Source of the DNA: Flaccisagitta enflata
Taxonomy: Eukaryota > Chaetognatha > Sagittoidea > Aphragmophora
Direction of reading: 5' to 3'
NCBI GenBank assembly: GCA_965153355.1
Contig: OZ231128.1
Coordinates: 10,106,001 to 10,170,000, forward strand
Length of the DNA: 64,000 nt
Within the stretch, counting starts at the first letter, position 1. Each line of letters starts with the position of its first letter. The notes below the pieces were generated by a model. It ran no database searches, was not told the DNA's origin, and saw nothing but the letters and a program-made list of their open reading frames with translations. The position numbers were made by a program, and so were the translations under genes. Shown piece after piece: positions 22,875 through 32,560 of this stretch.

Positions 22875-23072
22875 TCAAGAATAGTTGATGTGAGGAAAAG
22901 GGGAAACCGATATGGCGATATGCAAAAGCACAATTAGTGACAGACATATTTGAAGCATTACTGTTTTGAAAACATGATTTGAAAAAAGTCGAGTCTCTTT
23001 CACCTCGCGTCTGTCTGTCTGATTGGCTCTTTCCATGCAATCTTCTTCACAGGAAAACATTGAGTTATTCAT
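22875..23072 (-). CDS. 65-codon ORF, mirror copy of 16644-16841
   Basis: Same polar start and hydrophobic C-terminal half as the copy in the left arm, intact. Function unknown; possibly not a gene. Confidence 0.2.
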   Translation of the reverse strand: MNNSMFSCEEDCMERANQTDRREVKETRLFSNHVFKTVMLQICLSLIVLLHIAISVSPFPHINYS

Positions 23073-23249
23073 GAATCAAGTCGCACGGACACCATCTACA
23101 CTGAACTAATGTCAAGAGCTGATGTAAATTGGTTATTCAGGAAAAAATTCTGTATTTTTCTTAAATTTTGAACTTTTGCTTCCAAAATGGTTGGAAGGCT
23201 GATTTTAGAATATTGAGGATTTTTGACCATTTTACCCACTCACAATAAA

Positions 23250-24907
23250 AACAAGGCCAACACCTATAAGTCGCGAGCCAGACTTCGCGGATAATTGCCT
23301 CGTGACACAATGCGTCGGGAAACAACGCCCTAATCTGGGACATGTGTCGGACACAAATGCAGATGGGATACACTGCTGGGACACAAAGTCGGGACACAAT
23401 GTTGGGACACAATGTCGTAACACAATGGCTGGACAAGAGAGACACTGTAGGGACACAATGTTGGGACACAATGTCAATAAATGTAGGGACACAATGCCAG
23501 ACACTATTTGAGGACACAATGTTAGGACACAATGTAGGGACACAATGTAGGGACACAATGTAGGACACACACCGCAGGACACAATGTAGGGACACAATAT
23601 AGACAATGCTCGACACAATGTCGACACAAATGTCGGGACACAATGACGGGACACAATGTCGGGACAAAATGTAGGGACACAATGTCGGGACACAATGTCG
23701 GGACACAATGTCAGGACACAATGTCGGGACACTGTGGGGACACAATGTAGGGACACAAATGTAGGGACACAATGGGACACAACAGGGACACAATGTCGAC
23801 ACACAAATAGGACACAATGTAGGACACAATGGGAAGGACACAATGTAGGGACACAATGTAGGGACACAATGACGGGACACAATGTCGAGACACAGTGTCG
23901 GGACACAATGGCGGGACACAATGTGGGGACAAAATGTCGGGACACAATGTTGGTACACAATGTTGGTGCACAATGTGGGGACAAAATGTCGGGACACAAT
24001 GTCAGGACACAATGTTGGGACACAATGTCGGGACACAATGTCGGGACACAATGTCGGGACACAATGTCGGGACACAATGTCGGGACACAATGTCGGGACA
24101 CAATGTTGGGACACAATGTTGGGACACAATGTTGGGACACAATGTTGGGACACAATGTTTGGACACAATGTAGGGACACAATGTAGGGACACAATGTAGG
24201 GACACAATGTAGGGACACAATGTAGGGACACAATGTAGGGACACAATGTAGGGACACAATGTAGGGACACAATGTAGGGACACAATGTAGGGACACAATG
24301 TAGGGACACAATGTCGGGACACAATGTCGGGACACAATGTCGGGACACAATGTTGGGACAATGTTAGACACAATGTAGGGAAACAATGTTGGGACACAAT
24401 GTAGGGACACAGTCGGTGTATACAATGTAGGACACAATATTGGACACAATGTAGGGACACAATGTCGACACAATGTAGGGACACAATGTAGGGACACAAT
24501 GTTGGGACACAATGTCGACACAATGTCGTGACACAATGCCGACACAATGTCGACAATGTCGGACACAATGTCGGGACACAATGTCGGACACAATGACACA
24601 GTGTTCGGACACAATGTCGGGACACAATGTCGGGACACAATATAGGGACACACTCCCAAAATGACTGAAGATGACTTAAAACTACTTTAAATGCCCAAAA
24701 ATTATACATATGACTTAAATGAAGAAAGTGGATTTAAACATCAAATGACCAAAATGACTAAAAGCAACCAAAATGACCAAAACAACAAAAAATGACTCAA
24801 AATAACTCCAGATAACCCAAAATGACCAAAACGACGCAAAAAAGTGTTACGACCGACAGACCACCAATCGACCGACGGAGCGGGTGAGTCGCGCAATGCG
24901 ACTAAAA
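23250..24907 (+). mobile_element. family A element expanded by an internal 1.3-kb minisatellite
   Basis: Head ACAAGGCCAACACC at 23250 and tail GTGAGTCGCGCAATGCGACT plus AAAAT at about 24885-24907 (stem AGTCGC/GCGACT). Before the tail are AAATGACTCAAAATAACTCC and GACCGACAGACC, the same order as in the copy at 52828-52970. Between head and tail lies the 13-bp array, so the satellite sits inside the element. Confidence 0.7.
23380..24655. repeat. 13-bp minisatellite GGGACACAATGTC
   Basis: Close to 100 units of GGGACACAATGTC/A/T, with blocks of the T-A-G variant (AATGTAGGGACAC) about 24170-24300 and of the T-C-G variant about 24020-24110. No stop codons arise in the minus frames, giving false ORFs of up to 475 codons (HCVPTLCPDIVS repeated). 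Edge units are more diverged than central units, as expected for unequal exchange. Confidence 0.95.
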
Positions 24908-24910
24908 TAA

Positions 24911-25325
24911 AAGGATTCTTCAGCTACTTTTTTAAGAAGAATTCAAATCTGCTTTCAAAATAGCGAAATTCCTATTTTGAAATTTTTACCAAAAAGGTTT
25001 CAGGTTCAATTTGGGGTCTTTTATGACCTTTGACCCCCTTTTTGACCTACTTAAATTTAAAAAATGAAAAAAAGAAAAGTAGATTCTTCAGCTACTTTTT
25101 TGAGGAGAATCCAAATCTGCTTTCAGAATAAGAAAATTCTCATTTTGAAATTTTGACCCCCTATAGGGGGTCCCCTTGTGACCCCTAGACCTTTGACCTC
25201 CGTGGTGGAATCATCCCCGACCTTATTTTGACCTTCCAAAAGTGTAAGATGGAAGGTAGGGACCTTATCTCTAATGTATTTCTTGTGCATGAGTCCACTC
25301 CAAAAAAAATGCCTGAAGTTAGGAC
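24911..25325 (-). repeat. outer inverted arm, right
   Basis: Inverted partner of 14442-14862 (GGTCAAAAAGGGGGTCAAAG-type words, CATGAGTCCACTCC, TGCCTGAAGTTAGGAC). It starts right after the family A tail at 24907. Confidence 0.8.
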
Positions 25326-25620
25326 ACTAGTAGAATTGAAGCTCATCTGGTTGCGCATGGTTAGCAGCTGGGTATGAATAGGCTTCAAGGAAAATTTAAT
25401 TCGTGATATCAATACAAATTTAAAGTTAAGCAGAAATTTGATCAATTGACGTTTCAAAGCATTGACGATTTTAACAATTCAACTTTGAGGTAGCTAAAAA
25501 CTTGCAATACGATCTAAGTTGCGACGTATGATTAAAATGGACTACGTAATCTCTGATAGAAATAGGAAATCAAAGTCGCATTTTGAGTTGTTACTTGTGA
25601 TATCAAGGAGCCTTGAATAA

Positions 25621-25938
25621 CAGGGTGGGGGTGGCGAAGTCATAGGCGAAGTCATAGGCGAAGTCAAAGGTCTCAGAAATCTCAGAAATCTTATTTCACG
25701 AACTACCCCAATTTATTGTAATAATTAGGATTTAATGGGAGCTTATGGGAGCCGATTTTCGTTAGGCTTTTTGCCCTTATGAAAATGAGGGGGGGTGGCG
25801 GCCCTATCAGGGACTTGTCAGACGGTCATGAAACCTGGCAAATCTCATTATGATCATGAATAGCAATAGGGGCAGTTTGTAGAATGAGATAAGTTTCTGA
25901 CACCTATGCATAGCTATGACCTCCCAACCACCACCCTG
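25621..25938. mobile_element. 318-bp hAT-type MITE with perfect 8-bp target duplication
   Basis: Flanked on both sides by TTGAATAA (25613-25620 and 25939-25946). Terminal inverted repeats: left CAGGGTGGGGGTGGCGAAGT, right (complement) CAGGGTGGTGGTTGGGAGGT, both continuing CATAG. An 8-bp target duplication and ends starting CAGGGTG are hallmarks of hAT elements. No ORF. Internal GGCGAAGTCATA is repeated three times at the left end. Confidence 0.85.
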
Positions 25939-26540
25939 TTGAATAAGTGACCCTACGCGCCAATTCGTCCGTCTGCCCAGCGCAGTCCGTCCGTTGGTTA
26001 ATGTCAGTAAAACCTAACGGTTGGAAATAGTCGTATACAGTAGTTGTTTCAGTTTGGGTATATTGAGGGATATTCGTGCACCTAACATAGCCCCTTGCGG
26101 CAGGGTGTCACAAAATTTTTTGCTTCCTACGAGCAAAAATCCTCCACCTGTCCCTTCCTACTGGATACGCGTATGATAATCGCAAGTTGAACGCCTTATG
26201 TTACATGATATACCTAGTCACAAAGTATTAGATAATCAGGGGTTCCCAAAGCCACTAAGTTAGTGCATGAAGGAATGAGATGGTGAGAGGGACAGAGTCC
26301 CAAAAGATACCCATTACCCATGCTTGAGCTGATAGGAATCATAGAGAATGTTTTGGCCCTTATTGTACAGACACCTAGGCGCTTATCATTCCGATACCCA
26401 GAGGTTGAGATATGAGCCCTAAGGCGGAGGTTCTGAGCCTTGGGGCTGGGATTTTTACGGGTTTATATTCGTATAAACTAGAATTTCATCTAAACAAATG
26501 TGTATTTAAGAAAATTTTACATATGATGGAAAACACAAGT

Positions 26541-26779
26541 GACGCAAGGTCACAATATTGTTGCGGATGCAGGGCAGGGGCCTCCAAGACCCAACAAAAC
26601 CCCAATCCCACCCCTCATACACAAAAATACACAAAAAGTATCCAAAACACTTGTTTTTCCACTTTTCAACTCGATCATTGAGGATGGATGGATGGACGGA
26701 CCAACAGACTGACGGACTGATGGACGGACGGATGGACGGACAAAGCCTCCTATAGAGTTGCGTGTCCGCAACTAAAAAA
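26541..26779 (+). mobile_element. family A element, AGTTGC subfamily
   Basis: Ends CTATAGAGTTGCGTGTCCGC plus AACTAAAAAAC (7-bp stem AGTTGCG/CGCAACT). The head is poorly conserved (CGCAAGGTCACAATATTG). Inner part TTTTCCACTTTTCAACTCG and GGACGGACGGATGGACGGAC. Confidence 0.72.
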
Positions 26780-26784
26780 CATTT

Positions 26785-27520
26785 TGGCTTTCTTCCTCCT
26801 TGCTCCCTTCTTTCCTCCTTTCTTTCCTCCCTTCCTTTGTTTCTTCCCATCAACCTTTAAAAACAGGAGGAGAAAAAGTTTTTCTGCCTTTCCTCCTACA
26901 TCCTCTCTGCCTTCCTTCCTTCCTTTTTTCCTTCTTTCCTTGTTTTGTAAACAAGGGGAAAAAAACTTTTCCTGTTATTCTTCTTCCTTTCTTCCTTTCT
27001 TCATTCCTTCCCTCCTACTTTCTTTCCTTCCTTCCTTCCCCTCTTTTTTCTTCCTTCCTTCATAAACGAGACAGAAAAACTTTTTCTGCCTTTCTTCTTC
27101 CTCCCTTCCTTCCTTCCTTCCTCCCTTCCTTCTTTCTTTCTTCCCCTCCTTTTTTCATTTTTTCCTTCCTTCCTCCCTTACTTCTTTCCTTCCTTCCTCC
27201 CTTAATTCTTTCCTTCTTTCCTTCCTTTATTCCTTCTTTCCTTCCTTTATTCCTTCTTTCCTTCCTTTTTTTCTTCCTTCATTCCTTTTTCTGCCTTTCT
27301 TCTTCCTTCCTTCCTTCCTTCCTTCCTTCCTTCCTTCCTTCCTTCCTTCCTTCCTTCCTTCCTTCCTTCCTTCCTTCCTTCCGTCTTTCTTTCCTTCCTC
27401 TTTCCCTCTTCTTCCCTTCTTCCTACCTTTTCCTTTCTTTTCCTTCCTTTTCCTTCCTTTTCTTCTTTCCTTCTTCCTCTTTTTTTTTCTTTCTCTCCTT
27501 CTTCCCCCCTTCCCTTCCTA
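26785..27520. repeat. polypyrimidine tract, (CCTT)n-rich
   Basis: About 740 bp almost wholly C/T on the + strand, mostly CCTT and TTTC units, with three spaced A/G-containing islands sharing ACAGGAGGAGAAAAAG, ACAAGGGGAAAAAAAC and GAGACAGAAAAAC, each followed by TTTTTCTGCC or TTTTCCTG. The islands reveal a higher-order repeat of about 100 bp. The Ser/Phe/Leu/Pro reading frames are artefacts. Confidence 0.9.
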
Positions 27521-27869
27521 CCAGCCCAGCTAGCTTCCTACGAGCGCCGCTCGCGTGCTCAGGCACTTTGTGACACCCTGCCCTTGCCAACCGCGCTCCG
27601 CTCATAGTAGAGTATGACATCGATCGTGAGGTGAAAATGTAACCGGCTATCAAGGTAGTGACGAGATATATGCAAAAATGCGCAGTGATACGATTCATTT
27701 GTACTTAAGTACGTTTCAATCTGCTATCATTCTCAACGCGAACTCTCCATTTATGCCCATAGAACTCGTTTTTATTCCCCCATTGGTCTCCCATTCACGT
27801 CATTCTCTTTTTTATTTGTCTCCGTTCTCACTGCCACCTCATTATCTGGATTATACCATTCAGCATAAA

Positions 27870-28200
27870 CACGACCTCACCCTTCCTTTCTCCGTCTCCT
27901 CCGTCTTCTTCATTCTTTTTCCTCTCCTCCTCTCTCCTTCTGTCTCCATTTCTTTATTTTCCTTCGTCATCTTTATTAGCATCGTGATCATCTGTATTAG
28001 GTCATCATCGTGATCATCATCTTCTTCTTCATCTTTATCATCTTCTTTTTCTATTTCTTATTCTTATTCTTCTCCTTTTTCTCCTTCTCCTCCTTCTTCT
28101 CTTTCTCTTTCTCTTTCTCTTTCTCTTTCTCCTTCTTCTCCTTCTCCTTCTCCTTCTTCTTCTTCTTCTTCTTCTTCACCGTTTTCTTCTTCTTTCCCTC
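27870..28200. repeat. pyrimidine-rich (CTT)n/(TTTCTC)n tract
   Basis: Mixed TTC, TTTCTC and TCATC units. No gene seen in 27581-27870. Confidence 0.88.
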
Positions 28201-28257
28201 TCCCTTCTCATCATACATTGCCATCAAACTAAAAGACACATACAGTAGTAGAGTTTG

Positions 28258-29125
28258 GTGATGTTTCCACTATGATGGTGACGATGCCACTATCGTGGTG
28301 ATGGTGCCACTATCGTGGTGATGGTGCCACCATCGTGGTGATGGTGCCACCATCGTGGTGATGGTGCCACCATCGTGGTGATGGTGCCACCATCGTGGTG
28401 ATGGTGCCACCATCGTGGTGATGGTGCCACTAACGTGGTGCTAGTGTTACCATCATGGTGATGGTGCCACTATCTTGGTGATGTTACCACTATCATGGTG
28501 ACGGTGCCACAATCATTGTGATGGTGCCAACATCATGGTGATGGTGCCACCGTCATGGTGATGGTGCCACCATCGTGGTGATGGTGCCACCATCGTGGTG
28601 ATGGTGCCACCATCGTGGTGATGGTGCCACCATCGTGGTGATGGTGCCACCATCGTGGTGATGGTGCCACCATCGTGGTGATGGTGCCACCATCGTGGTG
28701 ATGGTGCCACCATCGTGGTGATGGTGCCACCATCGTGGTGATGGTGCCACTAACGTGGTGCTAGTGTTACCATCATGGTGATGGTGCCACTATCTTGGTG
28801 ATGTTACCACTATCATGATGACGGTGCCACAATAATTGTGATGGTGCCACCATCATGGTGATGGTGCCACCATCTTTCTTCTTGACCCCTCCACAATAAT
28901 TGCCATGGTGACACATCAGTAGTGAGTGGTGCCACCATCGTGGTGATGGTGCCACCATCGTGGTGATGGTGCCACCATCGTGGTGATGGTGCCACCATCG
29001 TGGTGATGGTGCCACCATCGTGGTGATGGTGCCACCATCGTGGTGATGGTGCCACCATCGTGGTGATGGTGCCACCATCGTGGTGATGGTGCCACCATCG
29101 TGGTGATGGTGCCACCAGTGACCAC
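28258..29125. repeat. 20-bp hairpin-forming minisatellite
   Basis: About 43 copies of CATCGTGGTGATGGTGCCAC. Each unit can fold as CACCATC-GTGGT-GATGGTG (7-bp stem). A diverged block (TAACGTGGTGCTAGTGTTAC onward) occurs at 28431 and again at 28751, a 320-bp higher-order repeat of 16 units. A non-repeat island lies at 28875-28925. The MVAPSPRWWHHHHDGGT-like frames on the minus strand are artefacts of the array. Confidence 0.95.
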
Positions 29126-29828
29126 CACTATGATGATGGTGCCAACACTATGGTGGTGGTGAGAAGTCGTCGTTGAATGGACCTCACTCGCCTTTCCCTA
29201 TTTCTAATCGTCTAATAAAAAGATGTAGGGAGCTCATTTCCCCAAAGCCGCAAATCATTGCCGCCGCCGCCGTCGTCGTCGATGTCATCGTTGCAGTTGC
29301 CGTCGTCGTCGTCGTCATCGTCGTCATCGTCGTCGTCGTCGTCGTCATCGTCGTATCCACGCTGTCCCTACCACATTGTCACCACTTTGATTCTCGGTGC
29401 GGCCGCTCCAAAGCGTGTCATACTTGCGTTTATAAAGACGAGGGTTGGTGGCGGTCTTCCCTCGCCCTCACACAGTGCCCTGATTTTCTACCAATCATTA
29501 TTTTTAAGCTGATTGAAAGCTTTTTTAGGAAGTATTTAGCACCCTACGCGGTAAAACTGTTCAGAATCATGAATCATCAAACGTGGGATTTTACCATCCA
29601 TCTCTTATTAGAACAATTTTGAACCCAGTAATCTGGATCTGCAGTAAAAGATAGTCTCAGGTCAATATTTCGATAAGCTTCAGCTACAATTCTCAGGTCA
29701 AAATACTGTTAAGGTCAAATTTTCAAAATAGGAAAATTGTCAATCTACTTTCTAGCATTAAATCCCGAAGATTGTGGGCCAATTTCTTGGCCGAGAATGC
29801 GAAAGAGGGAAAAGGAGGCCACTACTTA
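29126..29828. other. unique DNA with a (GTC)n run, no gene recognised
   Basis: 29255-29355 is an imperfect GTC/GTCATC run. A 149-codon frame (29173-29622) spans it but consists largely of Val/Ile from the repeat. Nothing else supported. Confidence 0.5.
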
Positions 29829-30069
29829 GGGGCTGTTTCTACTCGTAACAATCGCGTTTTTAACGGGCCACTAGGTCGCTCGCCATGTTCGTTCGCTCGC
29901 ACCGATCACTCCGCTCACTTGCTCTGCTCCGCTTGCACCGCTGGTTCACTCGATTCCTTGGCTTGCTCACTCACTTCGCTCATTCAGTGGGGACAGTTGA
30001 AATTTATATGTGTTCATGCTGTAAAACGGGAACAAACGCGTTTTTGGTCGTCACTAGAAACACACGCCC
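29829..30069. mobile_element. 241-bp PIF/Harbinger-like MITE with TTA target duplication
   Basis: Left end GGGGCTGTTTCTACTCG, right end (complement) GGGCGTGTGTTTCTAGTG; both continue to a CGCGTTTTT word. Both sides are flanked by TTA (29826-29828, 30070-30072), the typical target of PIF/Harbinger elements. The middle holds CTCGC/CCGCTC-rich imperfect repeats. No ORF of note. Confidence 0.65.
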
Positions 30070-30117
30070 TTAGACTCAAAGAACCAACACGTCCTTTTTA
30101 TGGAGTTGTAAAATAGG

Positions 30118-30295
30118 ATAGGACTGAAAGAAAGAAGAGAAAAGGGAGGAAGGCAAGAGGGAGAAGAGAAGGAGGGAGAAGAAAAGGAGATGGAGAAGAG
30201 GGATAGAGGAAGAAGAAGTTGAGAAAATAAAGATGACGAACGAAGAAGAAAGATAAGAAGATGGAGATTGAAGAGGAAATTGATTGATAATAATT
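30118..30295. repeat. polypurine tract
   Basis: GAAGA/GGGAGAAG-rich, nearly free of pyrimidines on the + strand. Confidence 0.8.
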
Positions 30296-30317
30296 TTTGA
30301 AATCAATATAGCTGTAG

Positions 30318-30371
30318 TTGATGACGACGACGACGATGACGATGACGATGATGATAATGATGATGATGATA

Positions 30372-30448
<77 letters not shown>

Positions 30449-30455
30449 AATGATG
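30318..30455. repeat. (GAT)n microsatellite
   Basis: GACGAC start passing into about 38 GAT units with a few AAT interruptions. Confidence 0.95.
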
Positions 30456-30509
30456 GTTAATGCTTTACTCATGAAAGAGCCTCTGACTTCATGATTAAAA
30501 CAATTGCGC

Positions 30510-30586
30510 GACGGACTGACCAACAAACTGACCAACAGACAGCCATGACCTCCTACAGCAGAGATGCAAGTCCGCGTCTATAAAGA
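30510..30586 (+). mobile_element. family A fragment with variant hairpin
   Basis: GACGGACTGACCAACAAACT followed by CTACAGCAGAGATGCAAGTC and CGCGTCTATAAAG. The stem AGATGC/GCGTCT holds with one G-T pair. Only the 3' half is present. Confidence 0.5.
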
Positions 30587-30904
30587 AAGCATGAGGAAAT
30601 GTTCGGTATCTAATGCGTCAGCACAAACGGCTAAAAGAAGGGTAATTATAAAATGATATTATGGAAGTGAGCCAAGCAGAAAGTCGAGAGGTGATCACAC
30701 AGTGACACAGACACAGACATACTGACACACAGTGACACAGACGATGTCCTCACTTGTCCTTTACAGTGGGAAAATTATTTGTCCTTTGTTAGGACAAAGT
30801 GGGACTTAAGAACTCGATCTTATTGACTATAGTTTTCTGAATGGACCAACAGAGGTGGGGAGAGTGGAGACAAGAGACCCAAGAAAATATTTGAACGTAA
30901 AAAC

Positions 30905-31040
30905 TGTAGTCGTGGACAAGCGATTCTGTAAGAAGCTGTGTTCATCAGTCCGTCTATCTGTTCATTCATCCGTGAATACCGTGATGCTCGAGAAGATAAG
31001 TGTACCAGGTCTTACATTTAGAAGTAACAAATTTTTTAAA
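30905..31040 (-). mobile_element. family A fragment, degraded
   Basis: Plus-strand words AGTCGTGGACAAGCGATTCT and CAGTCCGTCTATC follow the order of minus-strand family A copies (AGTTGCGGACAAGCAACTCT at 21932). The hairpin has two mismatches. The rest of 30600-31450 shows no gene; 31107-31130 is a C run. Confidence 0.35.
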
Positions 31041-31459
31041 GATATCTAAAGGAAATTGGTGTACTTCGTAAAGTTAGACCTGTTAAAAACCAGCATTTAC
31101 TTATCCCCCCCCCCCCCCGCCCCTCCCCCGGGCCTGGTGATAACCTGGTTATGGCCGTTATCGGCTATAATCGCAACGGGATTGTGATCTCTGTCAGTCT
31201 GTGTTAAACGGGCCAAAAGCTACAACATCATTGGTCCCGCTTTAACAGAAAAAAAGATGACGGAAGGGAAGGGCAAGGCAAGAGGAAGGGCAAGGCAAGG
31301 GAAGGAAGGGCAACAGGAGAAAAAGAGAGGAAGAACGAGAAGAAAAAAAATATATTTTCCGCTTGATCCGCTGTGAGGGTGTGAGACGGAAAAATCTGGA
31401 GCTTCAACCACCTATGTATGATGATCTCACACAGATAGACAGAAAGACAGACAGACAGA

Positions 31460-31464
31460 AACAG

Positions 31465-31514
<50 letters not shown>
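31460..31514. repeat. (CA)n microsatellite
   Basis: About 25 CA units, preceded by CAGACAGA repeats. Confidence 0.95.
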
Positions 31515-31515
<1 letters not shown>

Positions 31516-31577
31516 GACTGAATGGGATGAATAAATGTGGTTCCCTTCTTTTGCATGAGTTTGACCTTGATTTGACC

Positions 31578-31725
31578 TTGAGGTGCGACCTAAGCCGCCT
31601 TTAAACATTTCCCGTCTTCTTCTTAGTCGTCTTCCTCTTTCCTCCTCCTCTTTTTCTTCTACTTCTTCTTCTTCTACTTCTTCTTCTTCTACTTCTTCTT
31701 CTTCTACTTCTACTTCTTCTTCTTC

Positions 31726-31757
<32 letters not shown>

Positions 31758-31848
31758 CTTCTTCTTCTTCTTCTTCTTCTTCTTCTTCTTCTTCTTCTTC
31801 TTCTACTTCTTCTTCTTCTACTTCTTCTTCTTCTACTTCTTCTTCTTC

Positions 31849-31880
<32 letters not shown>

Positions 31881-32168
31881 TTTCTTCTTCTTCTTTTTCT
31901 TCTTCTTCCTCTTCTTCTTCCTCTTCTTCTTCTTCTTCCTCTTTTTCTTCTTCTTCTTCTTCTTGAGGTGCGACCTAAGCCGCCTTTAAACATTTCCCGT
32001 CTTCTTCTTTGTCGTCTTCCTCTTTCCTCCTCCGATTCTTCCTCTTCCTCTTCTTCAACCTCTTCTTCTTCCTCTGCGTCTTCTTGCTCTTCGTCTTCCT
32101 TCTCTTCTTCTTCTTCTTCTTCTTCTTCTTCTTCTTCTTCTTCTTCTTCTTGCTCTTCGTCTTCCTTC

Positions 32169-32199
<31 letters not shown>

Positions 32200-32560
32200 C
32201 TTCTTCTTCTTCTTCTTTTTCTTCTTCTTCTTCTTCTTGAGGTGCGACCTAAGCCGCCTTTAAACATTTCCCGTCTTCTTCTTTGTCGTCTTCCTCTTTC
32301 CTCCTCCGATTCTTCTTCTTCCTCTTCTTCAACCTTTTCTTCTTCCTCTGCGTCTTCTTGCTCTTCGTCTTCCTTCTCTTCTTCTTCTTCTTCTTCTTCT
32401 TCTTCTTCTTCTTCTTGCTCTTCGTCTTCCTTCACTTCTTCTTCTCCTTCTTCTTCTTCTTCTTCTTCTTTTTCTTCTTCTTCTTCTTCTTGAGGTGCGA
32501 CCTAAGCCGCCTTTAAATATTTCCCGTCTTCTTCTTAGTCGTCTTCCTCTTTCCTCCTCT
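31578..32560. repeat. higher-order tandem repeat with (TTC)n cores
   Basis: The start sequence TTGAGGTGCGACCTAAGCCG followed by CCTTTAAACATTTCCCGTC occurs four times (about 31578, 31965, 32238, 32491). Each copy is followed by TTC/TAC/CTC repeats of different length (spacings 387, 273 and 253 bp). The conserved 60-70-bp head with variable microsatellite tails shows that the whole block, not just the triplet, was duplicated. Poly-Ser, poly-Phe and poly-Glu frames are artefacts. Confidence 0.9.

Larger units (their letters stand above)
21451..23147 (-). repeat. inner inverted arm, right (1.7 kb)
   Basis: Reverse complement of 16567-18278 with few substitutions; for example CTTCATGAGCG here pairs with CGCTCGCGAAG on the left, two changes. 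Just before it (21411-21450) is a small tandem, GCGCCCATA repeated. Confidence 0.85.
14442..25325. repeat. nested inverted repeats forming a 10.9-kb palindrome-like region
   Basis: Two pairs of inverted arms share a centre at about 19.86-19.89 kb: outer 14442-14862 with 24911-25325, and inner 16567-18278 with 21451-23147. The stretches between the pairs (14863-16566; 23148-24910) have nearly the same length (about 1.7 kb) but different content, family A insertions on both sides and a minisatellite on the right. The 3.2-kb spacer holds a seven-helix receptor-like ORF and two inverted-repeat elements. That this is one event rather than two is inference from the shared centre. A misassembled haplotype pair could also mimic it. 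Confidence 0.75.
26101..27580. mobile_element. candidate hAT-like inverted-repeat element of about 1.5 kb
   Basis: The ends CAGGGTGTCACAAA (26101) and TTTGTGACACCCTG (ending 27580) are perfect inverted repeats of 14 bp. The flanks (CCTTGCGG before, CCCTTGCC after) are similar but not an exact 8-bp duplication. Inside: unique DNA, a family A copy and a 0.75-kb polypyrimidine tract; no transposase. TTCCTACGAGC appears near both ends in the same orientation. Confidence 0.45.

Noticed and set aside
23161-24709. Minus-strand ORFs of 235-475 codons (Cys/Pro/Thr-rich repeats)
   Set aside because: They are translations of the 13-bp satellite; a period not divisible by three without stop words keeps several frames open.
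26785-27573. 257-codon Ser/Phe/Pro-rich ORF
   Set aside because: Translation of the CCTT tract; no non-repetitive part.
28258-29125. CRISPR array
   Set aside because: The 20-bp units are directly adjacent with no unique spacers, and the genome is eukaryotic.
28513-29128. Minus-strand ORFs with His/Trp/Pro repeats
   Set aside because: Products of the 20-bp minisatellite; three successive frames give the same peptide, showing no reading-frame preference.
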